Positions 39,101 through 49,280 of a stretch of 64,000 nt of DNA are shown here, piece after piece. Origin of the DNA: Pseudomonadota bacterium (GTDB taxonomy: Bacteria; Pseudomonadota; Alphaproteobacteria; Rhodospirillales; Rhodospirillaceae). Each line of letters begins with the position of its first letter. Within the stretch, counting starts at the first letter, position 1. Below the pieces are notes generated by a model. It worked only from the letters and a program-made list of their open reading frames with translations, was not told the origin of the DNA and did no database searches. Where the stretch lies: positions 62,001 through 126,000 of the forward strand of contig JAIUPE010000001.1 in NCBI GenBank assembly GCA_020160875.1, read 5' to 3'. A program made the translations under genes and the position numbers.

Positions 39101-40136
39101 CCGCGCGCAGGCGGTCACGTTCTTCCTTCTCCGCCTTCTCACGCGCGAGCTTTTCAGCGCGTACGCGCTCGGCCTCTTCTTTGCGTCGGCGCTCGTCCTC
39201 GGCGCGGACGCGGCGTTCCTCCTCGCGCGCCAGGCGCTCAAGTTCGACGCGTTCGGCTTCTTCTTTCGCGATGCGTTGACGCTCCACCTCGAGTCGCTCG
39301 CGTTCGATATGTTCCGCTGCGGCTTTCTCGCGGGCGATTCGTTCGCGCTCTTCTTCCGCTCGCCGCCGCGCCTCTTCCTCCTTGATCTTGCGTTCGCGTT
39401 CGCGGCGCTCCTCCTCGACCTTGTCGATCAGTTCGCCGTCGAGCGTGGCCCACACGCTGTCCGGATCGCTGGCGGACGCCACCGTGACGCTCGCGCCCTT
39501 CAAGGCGCGCAGCGGCGCGGCGATAGCCGGTGTCGCGGTCACGGTCTTGAGGCCGGTGATCGGCGGCGCGGTTTCATCGCGCTGGATCAAGGTCACGAAC
39601 GCGCGCGCTTCATCCGGGGACATGAACAGCGCGACATCGATGCCTTTGCTCTCCAGCTTCGCGCGCAGTTCTTGCGGAATTTCGGCGACACGTTTGATGC
39701 TGTAGAGCGGCAGAGGCCGCACCGCGAAGCCCATGTTGCCCAACATCGCGCCAAGGTTCACGGGCGCGGCGGTATTGCAGGCATAGACCAGCGCGCCGTT
39801 GGCGGGCTTGAGCGCGCGTTCCACCAGGCGCGCGAGGTCTTGCGAGTCGTCCTTGGCCGCCTGCACGTCCTTGAAACCGAGGCGCCGGGCTTCGGCGGCG
39901 GTCAGATCGCTGTCGACGAAAATGGGGAAGGTGCGCACGCCTACATGGTCGGCGAGGGCGCGTACGCCCTCGGGGCTCGTGGCGAGAAAGCCTTGAGCAC
40001 TGGCGAGGTTGATGGCCGGCGCACTTTCGCGCTCGACGGTAACCAGGGGGATGATGATGGGCTCGTGGCCGCGGGCAGCCAGCGCCCTCGCCGAGATCGC
40101 AGCTTCCTGCGCCGGCTGCGTAATTAGAACCCGCAT
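36165..40136 (-). CDS. hemD: Uroporphyrinogen-III synthase fused through a long charged helix to a mitofilin-like region
   Basis: One uninterrupted 1323-residue frame. Residues 1 to about 235 match HemD ([63 protein letters not shown]). Residues about 238-826 are almost wholly Glu/Arg/Lys/Ala, predicted as a single alpha-helix or coiled coil about 590 residues long, including a 58-residue tandem duplication. [12 protein letters not shown] break and a proline-rich linker follow; a membrane helix lies at about 990-1010 ([15 protein letters not shown]), then Pro/Ala linker and a helical C-terminal domain (about 1070-1290) of the bacterial mitofilin/Mic60 type. In related bacteria HemD and mitofilin are usually separate neighbouring genes; here they are joined. 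HemD activity is therefore probably membrane-tethered. No frameshift is apparent. Confidence 0.85.
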   Translation of the reverse strand: MRVLITQPAQEAAISARALAARGHEPIIIPLVTVERESAPAINLASAQGFLATSPEGVRALADHVGVRTFPIFVDSDLTAAEARRLGFKDVQAAKDDSQDLARLVERALKPANGALVYACNTAAPVNLGAMLGNMGFAVRPLPLYSIKRVAEIPQELRAKLESKGIDVALFMSPDEARAFVTLIQRDETAPPITGLKTVTATPAIAAPLRALKGASVTVASASDPDSVWATLDGELIDKVEEERRERERKIKEEEARRRAEEERERIAREKAAAEHIERERLEVERQRIAKEEAERVELERLAREEERRVRAEDERRRKEEAERVRAEKLAREKAEKEERDRLRAEEKARAKAERERLAAEKAAQEQAGRARLAAERAERERLKAEEAARAKAEKEERDRLRAEEETRAKAERERLAAEKAAQEQAGRARLAAERAERERLKAEEAARAKAEKDRLAAERAAREDAERERLRKEKEERERLRAEEEARQRLEKERLAAERAEQERLRKEREDRERAERAEQERLRKEQEARERAERDRIAAEQAAHEKAEREQRAREKAARDEAEHQRLAAERAAWEEAERVQRAAEKAERERLDAERHERERIAREAREKERAEKERLAREEAERVRAEKVRIAAEREKERLEKERGAREEAERARAEAARLAAAREEERLERMRTAREEADRARAEKERLANARAEADRIARQKREEEERIEREKRAETARLENERLAREKTERERLKTEQAAQEAERKRILKEEAAAQKARDEQARREEAAAARAAQERLAQELAERRRAEKEEAGRAQAERKRLANEQKAQAKAEKARMAAERKPSGGWFSSLFGKPAAPADPAPDPRWNMVVSHDPPSPTDPPAAIASAAPSWNDTPMTDPVRETKDNPPVPVPSALQELDELVARESHGKESAAESLADAKPAARSGGGRSAQMQAEDAADERMRDRLASWGRGEPETPQPHDGEQADPVPEAAVAPPPVRRRGAGRSIALFFVLATIATAAMMTSHRWLPLLVKEPPAPVASAPAPNAPAPTPPQVKPAPPAVAPAPSAPVAPAAQPAAPSLGDTSNQTIAALMARVATLEAALGNTARLDEINRRVESLAGRSADANSVLALADRVTALEQAGRSAADQRAVAVALTIAATQWRDAVVTGRPFLKEWDTVKALSGQSQTDTVFAKYAGTGLPTLAEMQRRLDVAAAAAVRASYLPNDTASWLRRTLDRVFSVISVRRTDVDTGDGVDAIFVRAERAAEGGNLAAAVAEMKKLTGAPLAAVTPWIELAEARVAAEEAAQESVIAGATTLAQPSATPAAAASAAKAE
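38781..39128 (-). repeat. 174-bp tandem duplication inside the charged helix
   Basis: Two in-frame copies of a 58-codon unit (38781-38954 and 38955-39128) encode residues about 337-452. The proteins differ at only two positions (EEKARAKA versus EEETRAKA), and the DNA is nearly identical, so the duplication looks recent. Confidence 0.9.
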
Positions 40137-40197
40137 GGCCGCTTCCTGGCGTTCATTTCACAAACGTTGTAGAGCCTACCTATCTAAGTGGAAAGCC

Positions 40198-41253
40198 ATG
40201 ATTGTCCTTGGACTAGAAACCAGTTGCGATGAGACCGCCGCCGCCGTCGTGGACGGGGACGGGGCCGTGCTCGCCCATGCCGTTCTTTCACAAATGGAAG
40301 AGCATGCGGTCTTCGGCGGTATCGTTCCGGAGGTCGCCGCGCGCGCGCACCTCGCCCATCTCGATCGTTTGATCGCGAAGGCCATGAGCGAAGCGCAGGT
40401 CGATTTCGCCGATCTCGACGCCGTGGGTGCGACGGCGGGCCCGGGCCTTATTGGCGGCGTATTGGTGGGCGTGATGTCCGCCAAGGCCATCGCCGCCGTG
40501 CACAAAATCCCCTTCGTCGCGGTCAACCATTTGGAGGGTCATGCCCTCACGGCGCGCCTTTCGGACAAAGTGGAGTTTCCATTCCTTCTCCTCCTCGTCT
40601 CCGGCGGGCATTGTCAGCTGCTCGCGGTCGAAGGGGTCGGAAAATATCGCCGGCTCGGCACCACCGTGGATGACGCCGCCGGTGAAGCCTTCGACAAGGT
40701 CGCGAAGATGATCGGACTCGGCTATCCCGGTGGGCCCGCCATTGAGCGCGCCGCGAAGTTGGGGGACGCCACGCGCTTTGCGTTCGCGCGTCCGATGAAG
40801 GGGAAGCCGGGATGCGATTTCTCTTTCTCCGGATTGAAGACCGCCGTACGCGTCGCGGTCGAGAATCTTCCGCCCGGACCCTTGAGCGAAAAAGACGTGA
40901 ACGACCTCGCCGCTTCGTTCCAGGCCGCTGTTGTCGAATCCGTCGGCGACCGCGTGCGCCGCGCGCTTGAAACTTTCAGCGGTGCTTATGAAGGCCGTTC
41001 GCTGGTCGTCGCTGGCGGCGTAGCGGCGAATACGGCGCTGCGTGCCGAACTCGAAAAGCGCGCCCACGCGGCCGGTTTTTCGTTCGTCGCGCCGCCGCTC
41101 GCGCTTTGCACCGACAACGCCGTGATGATCGCCTGGGCGGCGCTTGAGCGCTTCAAGCTGGGGCTGACGGATGGATTGGATTTCCAGGCAAGGCCGCGCT
41201 GGCCCCTCGATCCCACCGCCCCGCCCGCCAGAGGCGCGGGCGTGAAAGCCTAG
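40198..41253 (+). CDS. tsaD: tRNA N6-adenosine threonylcarbamoyltransferase
   Basis: TsaD transfers the threonylcarbamoyl group to A37 of ANN-decoding tRNAs. The 351 residues begin [18 protein letters not shown], contain the iron-binding [11 protein letters not shown] (His pair), [45 protein letters not shown] and [18 protein letters not shown] lies before the ATG at 40198, which matches the family start. It is divergent from the hemD fusion, and its stop overlaps the convergent epimerase by four bases. Confidence 0.97.
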   Translation: MIVLGLETSCDETAAAVVDGDGAVLAHAVLSQMEEHAVFGGIVPEVAARAHLAHLDRLIAKAMSEAQVDFADLDAVGATAGPGLIGGVLVGVMSAKAIAAVHKIPFVAVNHLEGHALTARLSDKVEFPFLLLLVSGGHCQLLAVEGVGKYRRLGTTVDDAAGEAFDKVAKMIGLGYPGGPAIERAAKLGDATRFAFARPMKGKPGCDFSFSGLKTAVRVAVENLPPGPLSEKDVNDLAASFQAAVVESVGDRVRRALETFSGAYEGRSLVVAGGVAANTALRAELEKRAHAAGFSFVAPPLALCTDNAVMIAWAALERFKLGLTDGLDFQARPRWPLDPTAPPARGAGVKA

Positions 41254-42260
41254 ACCTTATAATAATCGCGAAACCAGGCGACGGTTTTATCCAAGCCTTC
41301 ATCGAGCGACACGCGCGGCTGATAATCGACGGCACGGCCCAGCGCGCTCACATCGCACCATGTGCCTTCGACATCGCCCGGCTGCATCGGCATCATGTTG
41401 AGGACGGCCCTCTTGCCGATATGCTTTTCCAGGGTCGCGATGAAATCCATGAGATCGACTGGCGCGCCGCGGCCGATGTTGAACACGCGGTAAGGCGCGA
41501 CACCTGAGCCGTCCGTCGTCGGGTTCATCGGGTCCCAGCCATCGTCGGCGACCGGGATGTGATCGGTCACGCGCACGACACCCTCAACGATATCCTCGAT
41601 GAAGGTGAAGTCGCGCATCATCTTGCCGCCGTTGTACACGTCGATGGGATCGCCTGCGAAAATGCGCGCGGTGAATTTATGCGGCGCCATGTCGGGGCGG
41701 CCCCAGGGTCCGTATACCGTGAAGAAGCGCAGACCTGTCACCGGAATCTTGAACAGATGCGCATAAGAATGGGCCATCAGCTCGTTCGCACGCTTGGTCG
41801 CTGCGTACAGACTCACCGGATGCGAAGCGCTGTGATGTTCGGCGAAAGGCATGGCTCGGTTGGCGCCGTAGACTGAGCTGGTTGAAGCGTAGACCAGATG
41901 GATGACTTTCAGGGCTCGCGCTGCTTCCAGCACATTTAAAAAGCCGGTGAGGTTGGCGTCGGCATAGGCGGTCGGGTTCTCGAGGCCGTAACGCACGCCG
42001 GCCTGGGCGGCGAGATGAACGATATATGTCGGCTGGATTTTGTCGCAAAAGTCCAGAAGCGCGTCCTTGTGCGCGATGTCCAGCCGGCGGCCAATGAAGC
42101 CTTGCTGTTGTTCCAGCTGCGCCCAGCGCGCCTCTTTCAGGCGCACATCATAATAAGAATTGAAATTATCGATGCCGACGACGCTGCGCCCGGCCTCCAG
42201 AAGGCGCCGGGCCACATGATAGCCGATGAACCCGGCGGCGCCTGTGAGAAGAATGGTCAT
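41250..42260 (-). CDS. NAD-dependent UDP-sugar epimerase (UDP-glucuronate 4-epimerase type)
   Basis: An extended short-chain dehydrogenase of 336 residues. It has the NAD motif [53 protein letters not shown], the catalytic YAATKRANE (Tyr-x3-Lys) and [17 protein letters not shown]. Length and the SYYDVRLK segment fit UDP-glucuronate 4-epimerases used for capsule or LPS galacturonate. The ATG at 42260 matches this start; the frame is open upstream but with no support. It is divergent from gpsA. Confidence 0.92.
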   Translation of the reverse strand: MTILLTGAAGFIGYHVARRLLEAGRSVVGIDNFNSYYDVRLKEARWAQLEQQQGFIGRRLDIAHKDALLDFCDKIQPTYIVHLAAQAGVRYGLENPTAYADANLTGFLNVLEAARALKVIHLVYASTSSVYGANRAMPFAEHHSASHPVSLYAATKRANELMAHSYAHLFKIPVTGLRFFTVYGPWGRPDMAPHKFTARIFAGDPIDVYNGGKMMRDFTFIEDIVEGVVRVTDHIPVADDGWDPMNPTTDGSGVAPYRVFNIGRGAPVDLMDFIATLEKHIGKRAVLNMMPMQPGDVEGTWCDVSALGRAVDYQPRVSLDEGLDKTVAWFRDYYKV

Positions 42261-42403
42261 GAAGTCATCTAAACGCGAAAAGGCCGGCAAGCAACGGCCG
42301 ATCGGGCGCTTTCGTTCCGTCCTTGATCCACCGCTTATCCAGCCATGGACAGATGCGATACCCTCGTGCGAAGACCGTGACAAAACAATAGAATAAGAAC
42401 CGC

Positions 42404-43414
42404 ATGCATAAGCTTGGAGTCATCGGCGCCGGCGCCTGGGGAACCGCTCTCGCGGTGGTGGGCCGCCGTGCGGGACGCGATGTGCGCCTGTGGGCCCTGG
42501 AGCCCGAGGTCGCCGCCGAAATCAATCAGCACCAGCGCAATACGCCTTATATTCCGGGTGTCGCCCTTGAACCTGGTATCGCCGCCACGACCGATCTCGC
42601 CGTCGCGGCCGATGTGGATATCGTGCTTCTCGTCACGCCGGCGCAGCATTTGCGCGCCACTTGTGAAAAGTTGAAGCGTCTTCTCAAGCCGAAGGTGCCC
42701 GTGGTCATTTGCGCCAAGGGCATCGAACGCGGCACTTCGGCTCTGATGACCGATGTCGTGGCCGAATGCCTGCCGGGTGCGCCGCTCATGATCCTGTCGG
42801 GTCCGACGTTCGCCAAAGAAGTCGCGACCGGCCTGCCCACAGCCATCACGTTGGGCGCCACCGATCCCGAACTCGCGCGGAAAGTCGCCGCGGCGATCGG
42901 ATCTCCGGCGTTCCGGCCTTATGTATCCACCGATATCGTTGGTGCGGAAGTCGGCGGCGCCGTGAAAAACGTGCTCGCCATCGGCTGCGGTATTGTCGAA
43001 GGCAAGGGGCTGGGCGCCAACGGCCGCGCCGCCCTACTCGCGCGCGGACTTGCGGAAATCGTACGTCTCGCGGTCGCGCGCGGCGGCAAGCCGGAGACCC
43101 TGATGGGGCTCTCGGGGCTCGGTGATCTCGTCCTGACCGCCACTTCCACCCAGTCCCGCAACTATTCCTTGGGCGTTGCGTTGGGCAAGGGGCAAACGTT
43201 GGAGGAGGTTCTGGGGGCTCGCCGGTCCGTGACCGAAGGCGTCACGACCGCCGAGGCCGTCGTGACCCTCGCCGCCAAACTCCATGTCGATATGCCCATC
43301 TGCAGCGCCATCGATCAGGTTCTCAATCACGGCGCCGCCATCGATGCCATGTTGAAAAGCCTGCTTGAAAGGCCGCTTCGCGATGAAGTGGATACTGGCT
43401 CAAAAGGCAAATAA
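42404..43414 (+). CDS. gpsA: Glycerol-3-phosphate dehydrogenase [NAD(P)+]
   Basis: GpsA reduces dihydroxyacetone phosphate to sn-glycerol 3-phosphate for phospholipid synthesis. The 336 residues show LGVIGAGAWGTALAVVG (Rossmann), NTPYIPGV, VICAKGIERG, ILSGPTFAKEVATGLPTA, AVKNVLAIGCGIVEG with the catalytic Lys, and LSGLGDLVLTATSTQSRNY. Size is standard. It is separated by 25 bases from the ManC-type gene and may form an operon with it. Confidence 0.97.
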   Translation: MHKLGVIGAGAWGTALAVVGRRAGRDVRLWALEPEVAAEINQHQRNTPYIPGVALEPGIAATTDLAVAADVDIVLLVTPAQHLRATCEKLKRLLKPKVPVVICAKGIERGTSALMTDVVAECLPGAPLMILSGPTFAKEVATGLPTAITLGATDPELARKVAAAIGSPAFRPYVSTDIVGAEVGGAVKNVLAIGCGIVEGKGLGANGRAALLARGLAEIVRLAVARGGKPETLMGLSGLGDLVLTATSTQSRNYSLGVALGKGQTLEEVLGARRSVTEGVTTAEAVVTLAAKLHVDMPICSAIDQVLNHGAAIDAMLKSLLERPLRDEVDTGSKGK

Positions 43415-43439
43415 GCTGACGTGAGATAGAGGAGCTTCC

Positions 43440-45233
43440 GTGACCAAACCGGTGCGTCTTTTTCCTGTGATTCTGTCGGGTGGCTCTGGCTCGCGCCTGT
43501 GGCCGCTCTCGCGCGAGGAATTCCCAAAGCAGCTTCAGCCGCTGACCTCGGACAAGAGCCTCCTTCAGGAAACGGCACAGCGGCTCGGTGCGGCGCCCTC
43601 GGGTGCGGCGTTCGAAGTTCAGCCTCCGCTGGTCGTGTGCAACGAAGTGCACCGTTTCATCGTTGCCGAGCAGCTTCGCGCCATCGGCGTGGAACCGAAA
43701 GCGGTCATCATCGAGCCGCAGGGGCGCAACACGGCCCCAGCCGCTGCCGTCGCCGCGCTGCTTCTGGAAGAGGCGCCGGGCGACCTGATGCTGATTATGC
43801 CGTCCGATCATTCCGTGCGCGATCCCGATGCGTTCCGTAACGCGGTCGCGGCCGCGGTGGATGTCGCGCGCGCGGGCCATCTTGTCACTTTCGGGATCAA
43901 GCCCGACGCGCCCGCGACCGCTTATGGTTACATCAAGCGCGGCGGTGCGCTCGGAAAACATGCCTTCAAGGTCGAAACGTTCGTCGAGAAACCAGATGTG
44001 GCGACCGCGACGCGGTTCCTGCAGGAAGGTGGCTACGACTGGAACGGCGGCATCTTCCTGTGCCCGGTCGGCCTCTACCTGTCCGAACTCGAACGCGGCG
44101 AGCCCGAGATCGTGCCGGCCTGCCGCCGTGCGCTTAAAGAGGGAAAGAACGATCTCTTTTTCTTCCGGCTTGATGCGAAGACCTTCGCTGAAGTGCCCAG
44201 CCAGTCCATCGACTACGGCGTGATGGAAAAGACCGACAAGGCGGCCGTCGTTCCCGTCGACATGGGCTGGTCCGACGTCGGCTCCTGGAGCGCGTTGCAT
44301 CAGGAAACAGCGCACGATGCGTTGGGCAACACGACCCTCGGCGACGTGATCGCGCTTGAGACCCAGAACACCTATATCCGCAGCGAAAAACAGCTCACGG
44401 CGGTGATCGGTCTTAAAGACGCCATCGTGGTGGTCACGCCCGATGCCGTGCTTGTCGCCGACAAGGCGCACGACCAGGCCGTAAAAAAAGTCGTCGAGCA
44501 GTTGAAGGCCAAGGGCCGCACCGAGGCGACGGCGCAAAACCGCACCTACCGTCCCTGGGGCTGGTTCCAGAATATCGACGAAGGCCACCGCTTCAAGGTG
44601 AAGCGCATCTGCGTGAAGCCCGGCGCGCAGCTCTCGTTGCAAAAGCACTGGCACCGTAGCGAGCATTGGGTAGTCGTCACCGGAATCGCGATCGTCACGC
44701 GCAATGATGAAGAGTTCCAGCTGCGCGAAAACGAGTCGACCTTCCTGCCGGCGGGCGCCATCCACCGCCTCAGCAATCCGGGCCAGGTGGAGCTGCATAT
44801 GATCGAAGTGCAGTCCGGTGAGTATGTGGGCGAGGACGACATCGTGCGCATCGCCGACAACTACGGCCGCGAAGGTCAGGGTGACGTCCAGCCGCGCAAG
44901 ATCGCAAAACCCGTGAAGGCCGCCGCGAAGATCGCCGCGAAAGTCGCCAAGAAGGCCCGCCGCAAGATGCGCCGCAAGGCCAATCCGTCGCCCGCGGCTC
45001 GCCGCCGCGTGCGCCGCCGCGTCGTGCGTCCACGCGCGCCGCTGATCAGCACGCGTAAGGTCGCCCAGAAAGTCGCGTCCAAGACTCCCGCCAAGAGTCA
45101 GCCCAAGGCCGCGCCGAAACCGCCTCTACCGAAACCAGCCAGGCCCGCCAAACCGGCAAAATCGCGCAAGGCGCCGGCAAAGCCCAGCCGCAAGCCGCCG
45201 CGCAAGCCCGCGAAGCCGCGTAAGCGCAAGTAA
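43440..45233 (+). CDS. manC: Mannose-1-phosphate guanylyltransferase / mannose-6-phosphate isomerase with H1-like basic tail
   Basis: The first 470 residues are a type II PMI-GMP enzyme making GDP-mannose: PVILSGGSGSRLWPLSREEF (nucleotidyltransferase signature), FVEKPD, NGGIFL, and the cupin isomerase half with RPWGWFQNIDEGHRFKVKR and QLSLQKHWHRSEHWVVV. Residues about 480-597 are a low-complexity tail of Lys, Arg, Ala and Pro (KAAAKIAAKVAKKARR; KPARPAKPAKSRKAPAKPSR), like histone H1 or bacterial H1-like proteins. The tail would be strongly positive and may bind DNA, RNA or acidic polymers. No frameshift marks the junction. It follows gpsA and precedes a Rieske gene by one base. Confidence 0.92.
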   Translation: MTKPVRLFPVILSGGSGSRLWPLSREEFPKQLQPLTSDKSLLQETAQRLGAAPSGAAFEVQPPLVVCNEVHRFIVAEQLRAIGVEPKAVIIEPQGRNTAPAAAVAALLLEEAPGDLMLIMPSDHSVRDPDAFRNAVAAAVDVARAGHLVTFGIKPDAPATAYGYIKRGGALGKHAFKVETFVEKPDVATATRFLQEGGYDWNGGIFLCPVGLYLSELERGEPEIVPACRRALKEGKNDLFFFRLDAKTFAEVPSQSIDYGVMEKTDKAAVVPVDMGWSDVGSWSALHQETAHDALGNTTLGDVIALETQNTYIRSEKQLTAVIGLKDAIVVVTPDAVLVADKAHDQAVKKVVEQLKAKGRTEATAQNRTYRPWGWFQNIDEGHRFKVKRICVKPGAQLSLQKHWHRSEHWVVVTGIAIVTRNDEEFQLRENESTFLPAGAIHRLSNPGQVELHMIEVQSGEYVGEDDIVRIADNYGREGQGDVQPRKIAKPVKAAAKIAAKVAKKARRKMRRKANPSPAARRRVRRRVVRPRAPLISTRKVAQKVASKTPAKSQPKAAPKPPLPKPARPAKPAKSRKAPAKPSRKPPRKPAKPRKRK

Positions 45234-45234
45234 G

Positions 45235-45585
45235 ATGACGGTCCTTTGCCGCCTTGCCGATCTCGCGGCTACGGGTGCAAAGGAAATCATTGTCGAGGAC
45301 GCCGGAATCCGCCGCGCGATCTTCGTGGTCAGGCATGCGGGCGGCATCAACGCATACTTCAACGCCTGTCCGCACGCGCGCTTGCCGCTCAACAGCGTGC
45401 CCGACGTTTTCCTCGATTTTTCCGCATCGTTCGTGTTTTGCGCCAATCACGGCGCGCATTTCGAACCGGGCAGCGGGAAATGTCTTCGTGGCCCGTGCAA
45501 GGGCGAAAGTCTCAAATCTTTTCCCATCCGGGTCGAGGACGGCAAAATTTTCTGCGCCGATTCCGATTACACGCTCGGGGCGTGA
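45235..45585 (+). CDS. Rieske [2Fe-2S] ferredoxin-like protein
   Basis: A 116-residue single-domain Rieske protein. The ligands are in [10 protein letters not shown] (Cys-x-His) and [14 protein letters not shown] (Cys-x2-His), followed by [17 protein letters not shown]. It has no signal or membrane segment. Such proteins often serve as electron donors to oxygenases, or are fused domains of nitrite reductase small subunits; no partner is apparent here. The start is one base after the ManC stop, so it belongs to that transcript. Confidence 0.9.
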   Translation: MTVLCRLADLAATGAKEIIVEDAGIRRAIFVVRHAGGINAYFNACPHARLPLNSVPDVFLDFSASFVFCANHGAHFEPGSGKCLRGPCKGESLKSFPIRVEDGKIFCADSDYTLGA

Positions 45586-45638
45586 CTTCGCCTGCGCGCG
45601 CCCGTTATCATCCCAGACACGCTGCCCGGAGGGATGAG

Positions 45639-47556
<1,918 letters not shown>

Positions 47557-47579
<23 letters not shown>

Positions 47580-48513
47580 CGCGCTTCGGGGCGGCGGCTT
47601 TGCCACTGAATCTTTCGGGGCAGGCCGCTAAGCGCGGCCTGATGTCGTCCAGCAGCCAACGCCCGGCGCGCCCAGGCGGATGCTTCGTGCTGTACACCAC
47701 CGCGATGGGCAGATCCAAAGTCTGATCGTCGGCGAGCGGAAGGTGCACGAGGCGGCCCGCCGCGATGTGCTCCTCCACCATGTGCAGCGGCATGTTGCAC
47801 CAGCCGAATCCCGCCAGCAGATAATCGAGACGCGTCGCGAGATCGGCGAAGCGCCAGACCCGGTGACTGATCACGCCACCTGAGAAGCCGGCCGTGATCT
47901 GTGTGCGGTCGGTAAGCACGAGCTGCACTTGTGCTTCCAACATCTCCTTGGAGATGGGACCCTTCTCTCTCGCCAGCGCATGATCGGGCGCGGCAACAGG
48001 CACCAGCGTGATGGGTGGAAGTTCATCCACGGTCAGGCCCTGCAGCGCGCGGCCCACGGTCGTGAAGATGCCAAGCCGCGCGGTGCCGTCCCGCAGGCGC
48101 TGTTCGGCGCCGCCCAGCGCTTCGGTGAATAGGGTCACCGGGAGGCAGGGGAAGCGGGCCGCGAGGGCTTTCAGGCTTTCGCGCACCAGGGCGCCGGGGA
48201 ACATAGGGTCCACCGCGAGCGTGAGTTCAGGCTCGACGTCCGAGGCGATCTGTTCGGCCCGCGCCCGTAAAGCTTCAGCGCCGTCCACTAGCCGCCGCGC
48301 GTCATTGAGGATCACTTTGCCCGCGTCGGTCAGGACCGGCGTTTTTCCTTCGCGCGCGAACAGCGCGATGCCGAGGGTGCTTTCCAGGGACTGAATGGTT
48401 TGACTGACGCCCGACTGGACACGGGTCAGCCGCCGTCCGGCGGCGGAAAAGCTGCCGGTTTCGGCGACCGCGATCAGGGTGCGGAGCTGGTCGAGGGTGA
48501 GACGGTCCAACAT
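47557..48513 (-). CDS. LysR-family transcriptional regulator
   Basis: A 318-residue LysR protein: N-terminal helix-turn-helix [20 protein letters not shown] and [18 protein letters not shown], then an effector-binding domain (about 90-300) and a basic tail ([14 protein letters not shown]). It is divergent from azoR, which is its likely target by the usual LysR arrangement. A palindrome with ATC-N9-GAT spacing lies just upstream of its start. Confidence 0.93.
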
Positions 48514-48519
48514 TTATAT

Positions 48520-48534
48520 ATCATAAAATATGAT
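48520..48534. promoter_or_regulatory. Candidate LysR operator ATCATAAAATATGAT
   Basis: A perfect 6-3-6 palindrome, seven bases from the lysR start codon, in the 119-base gap between lysR and azoR. Its ATC-N9-GAT form fits the T-N11-A rule for LysR sites. It is the most AT-rich part of the region. Confidence 0.55.
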
Positions 48535-48632
48535 GAATTTTATCACAAGTTGGCCGATTTTAATGATGGATACGAAAGCGCATGTTTTCCCCCGACGCGC
48601 AAAGGCGCGAATTCAAATTCAGGAGGGGTCAC

Positions 48633-49277
48633 ATGATCACCGCACACACCGCCAACCTTCTCTTTGTCAGTTCCAGCCTATTCAACGGCCAGTCCAAATC
48701 CCGCGAAATCGCCGGCGAATTCGTTGCCGGCTGGATGCGCAGCAATCCAGGTGGCCGGGTGATCGAGCGCGCCCTGGCGCCTTCGAATATTCCGCATCTC
48801 TCCAGCGAGACTCTCGCAGCTCTTGGCAAGACGCCGGAGGCGCGCACGCGCGATGAACAAGCCGCCGTCGCTTTCGCCGACTCTCTGATCGCCGAAGCGG
48901 AAGCCGCTGATACGATCGTCATTGCCGCGCCCATGTACAACTTCACCATCCCGACCACGCTCAAGGCCTGGATCGATCATATCGCCCGCGCGGGCCGTAC
49001 CTTCCGCTACACCGCGCAAGGCCCCGAAGGTCTTTTGAAGAACAAGACGGTCGTGGTGGTGGTCAGCCGCGGCGGGTTCTACACCGGGAACGCGGCGACG
49101 TCCGCGATGAACCATCAAGAGCCTTATCTGCGCACTGTTCTCGGGTTCCTCGGCCTAACCGACGTGACCTTCATCGAAGTCGAAGGCCAAGCCATGGGTC
49201 CCGATGTTGCCGCGAAGGGTTTGGAAGCGGCGCGTGCCGCGGCCGCCTCGCTCACCCGTCTCCCGCTCGCGGCTTAA
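48633..49277 (+). CDS. azoR: FMN-dependent NADH-azoreductase
   Basis: A flavodoxin-fold reductase of 214 residues. The N-terminal LLFVSSSLFNGQSKSREIAG, the quinone/azo-site APMYNFTIPTTLKAWIDHI, and VVVVSRGGFYT are the AzoR signature. AzoR reduces azo dyes and quinones two electrons at a time. GGAGGGG precedes the ATG at 48633. It is divergently coupled to a LysR gene. Confidence 0.93.
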   Translation: MITAHTANLLFVSSSLFNGQSKSREIAGEFVAGWMRSNPGGRVIERALAPSNIPHLSSETLAALGKTPEARTRDEQAAVAFADSLIAEAEAADTIVIAAPMYNFTIPTTLKAWIDHIARAGRTFRYTAQGPEGLLKNKTVVVVVSRGGFYTGNAATSAMNHQEPYLRTVLGFLGLTDVTFIEVEGQAMGPDVAAKGLEAARAAAASLTRLPLAA

Positions 49278-49280
49278 CGG

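Noticed and set aside
38000..39400. A possible CRISPR or satellite repeat, because of many short similar segments
   Set aside because: All repeats are in frame and encode a charged helix; spacers and repeat-spacer regularity are absent.
37560..40127. An 855-residue open frame on the plus strand opposite the HemD-mitofilin fusion
   Set aside because: It is the antisense of the GC-rich, repetitive Glu/Arg/Lys coding segment; its protein is Phe/Leu/Arg low-complexity with no family features, and the minus-strand protein has recognised domains at both ends.
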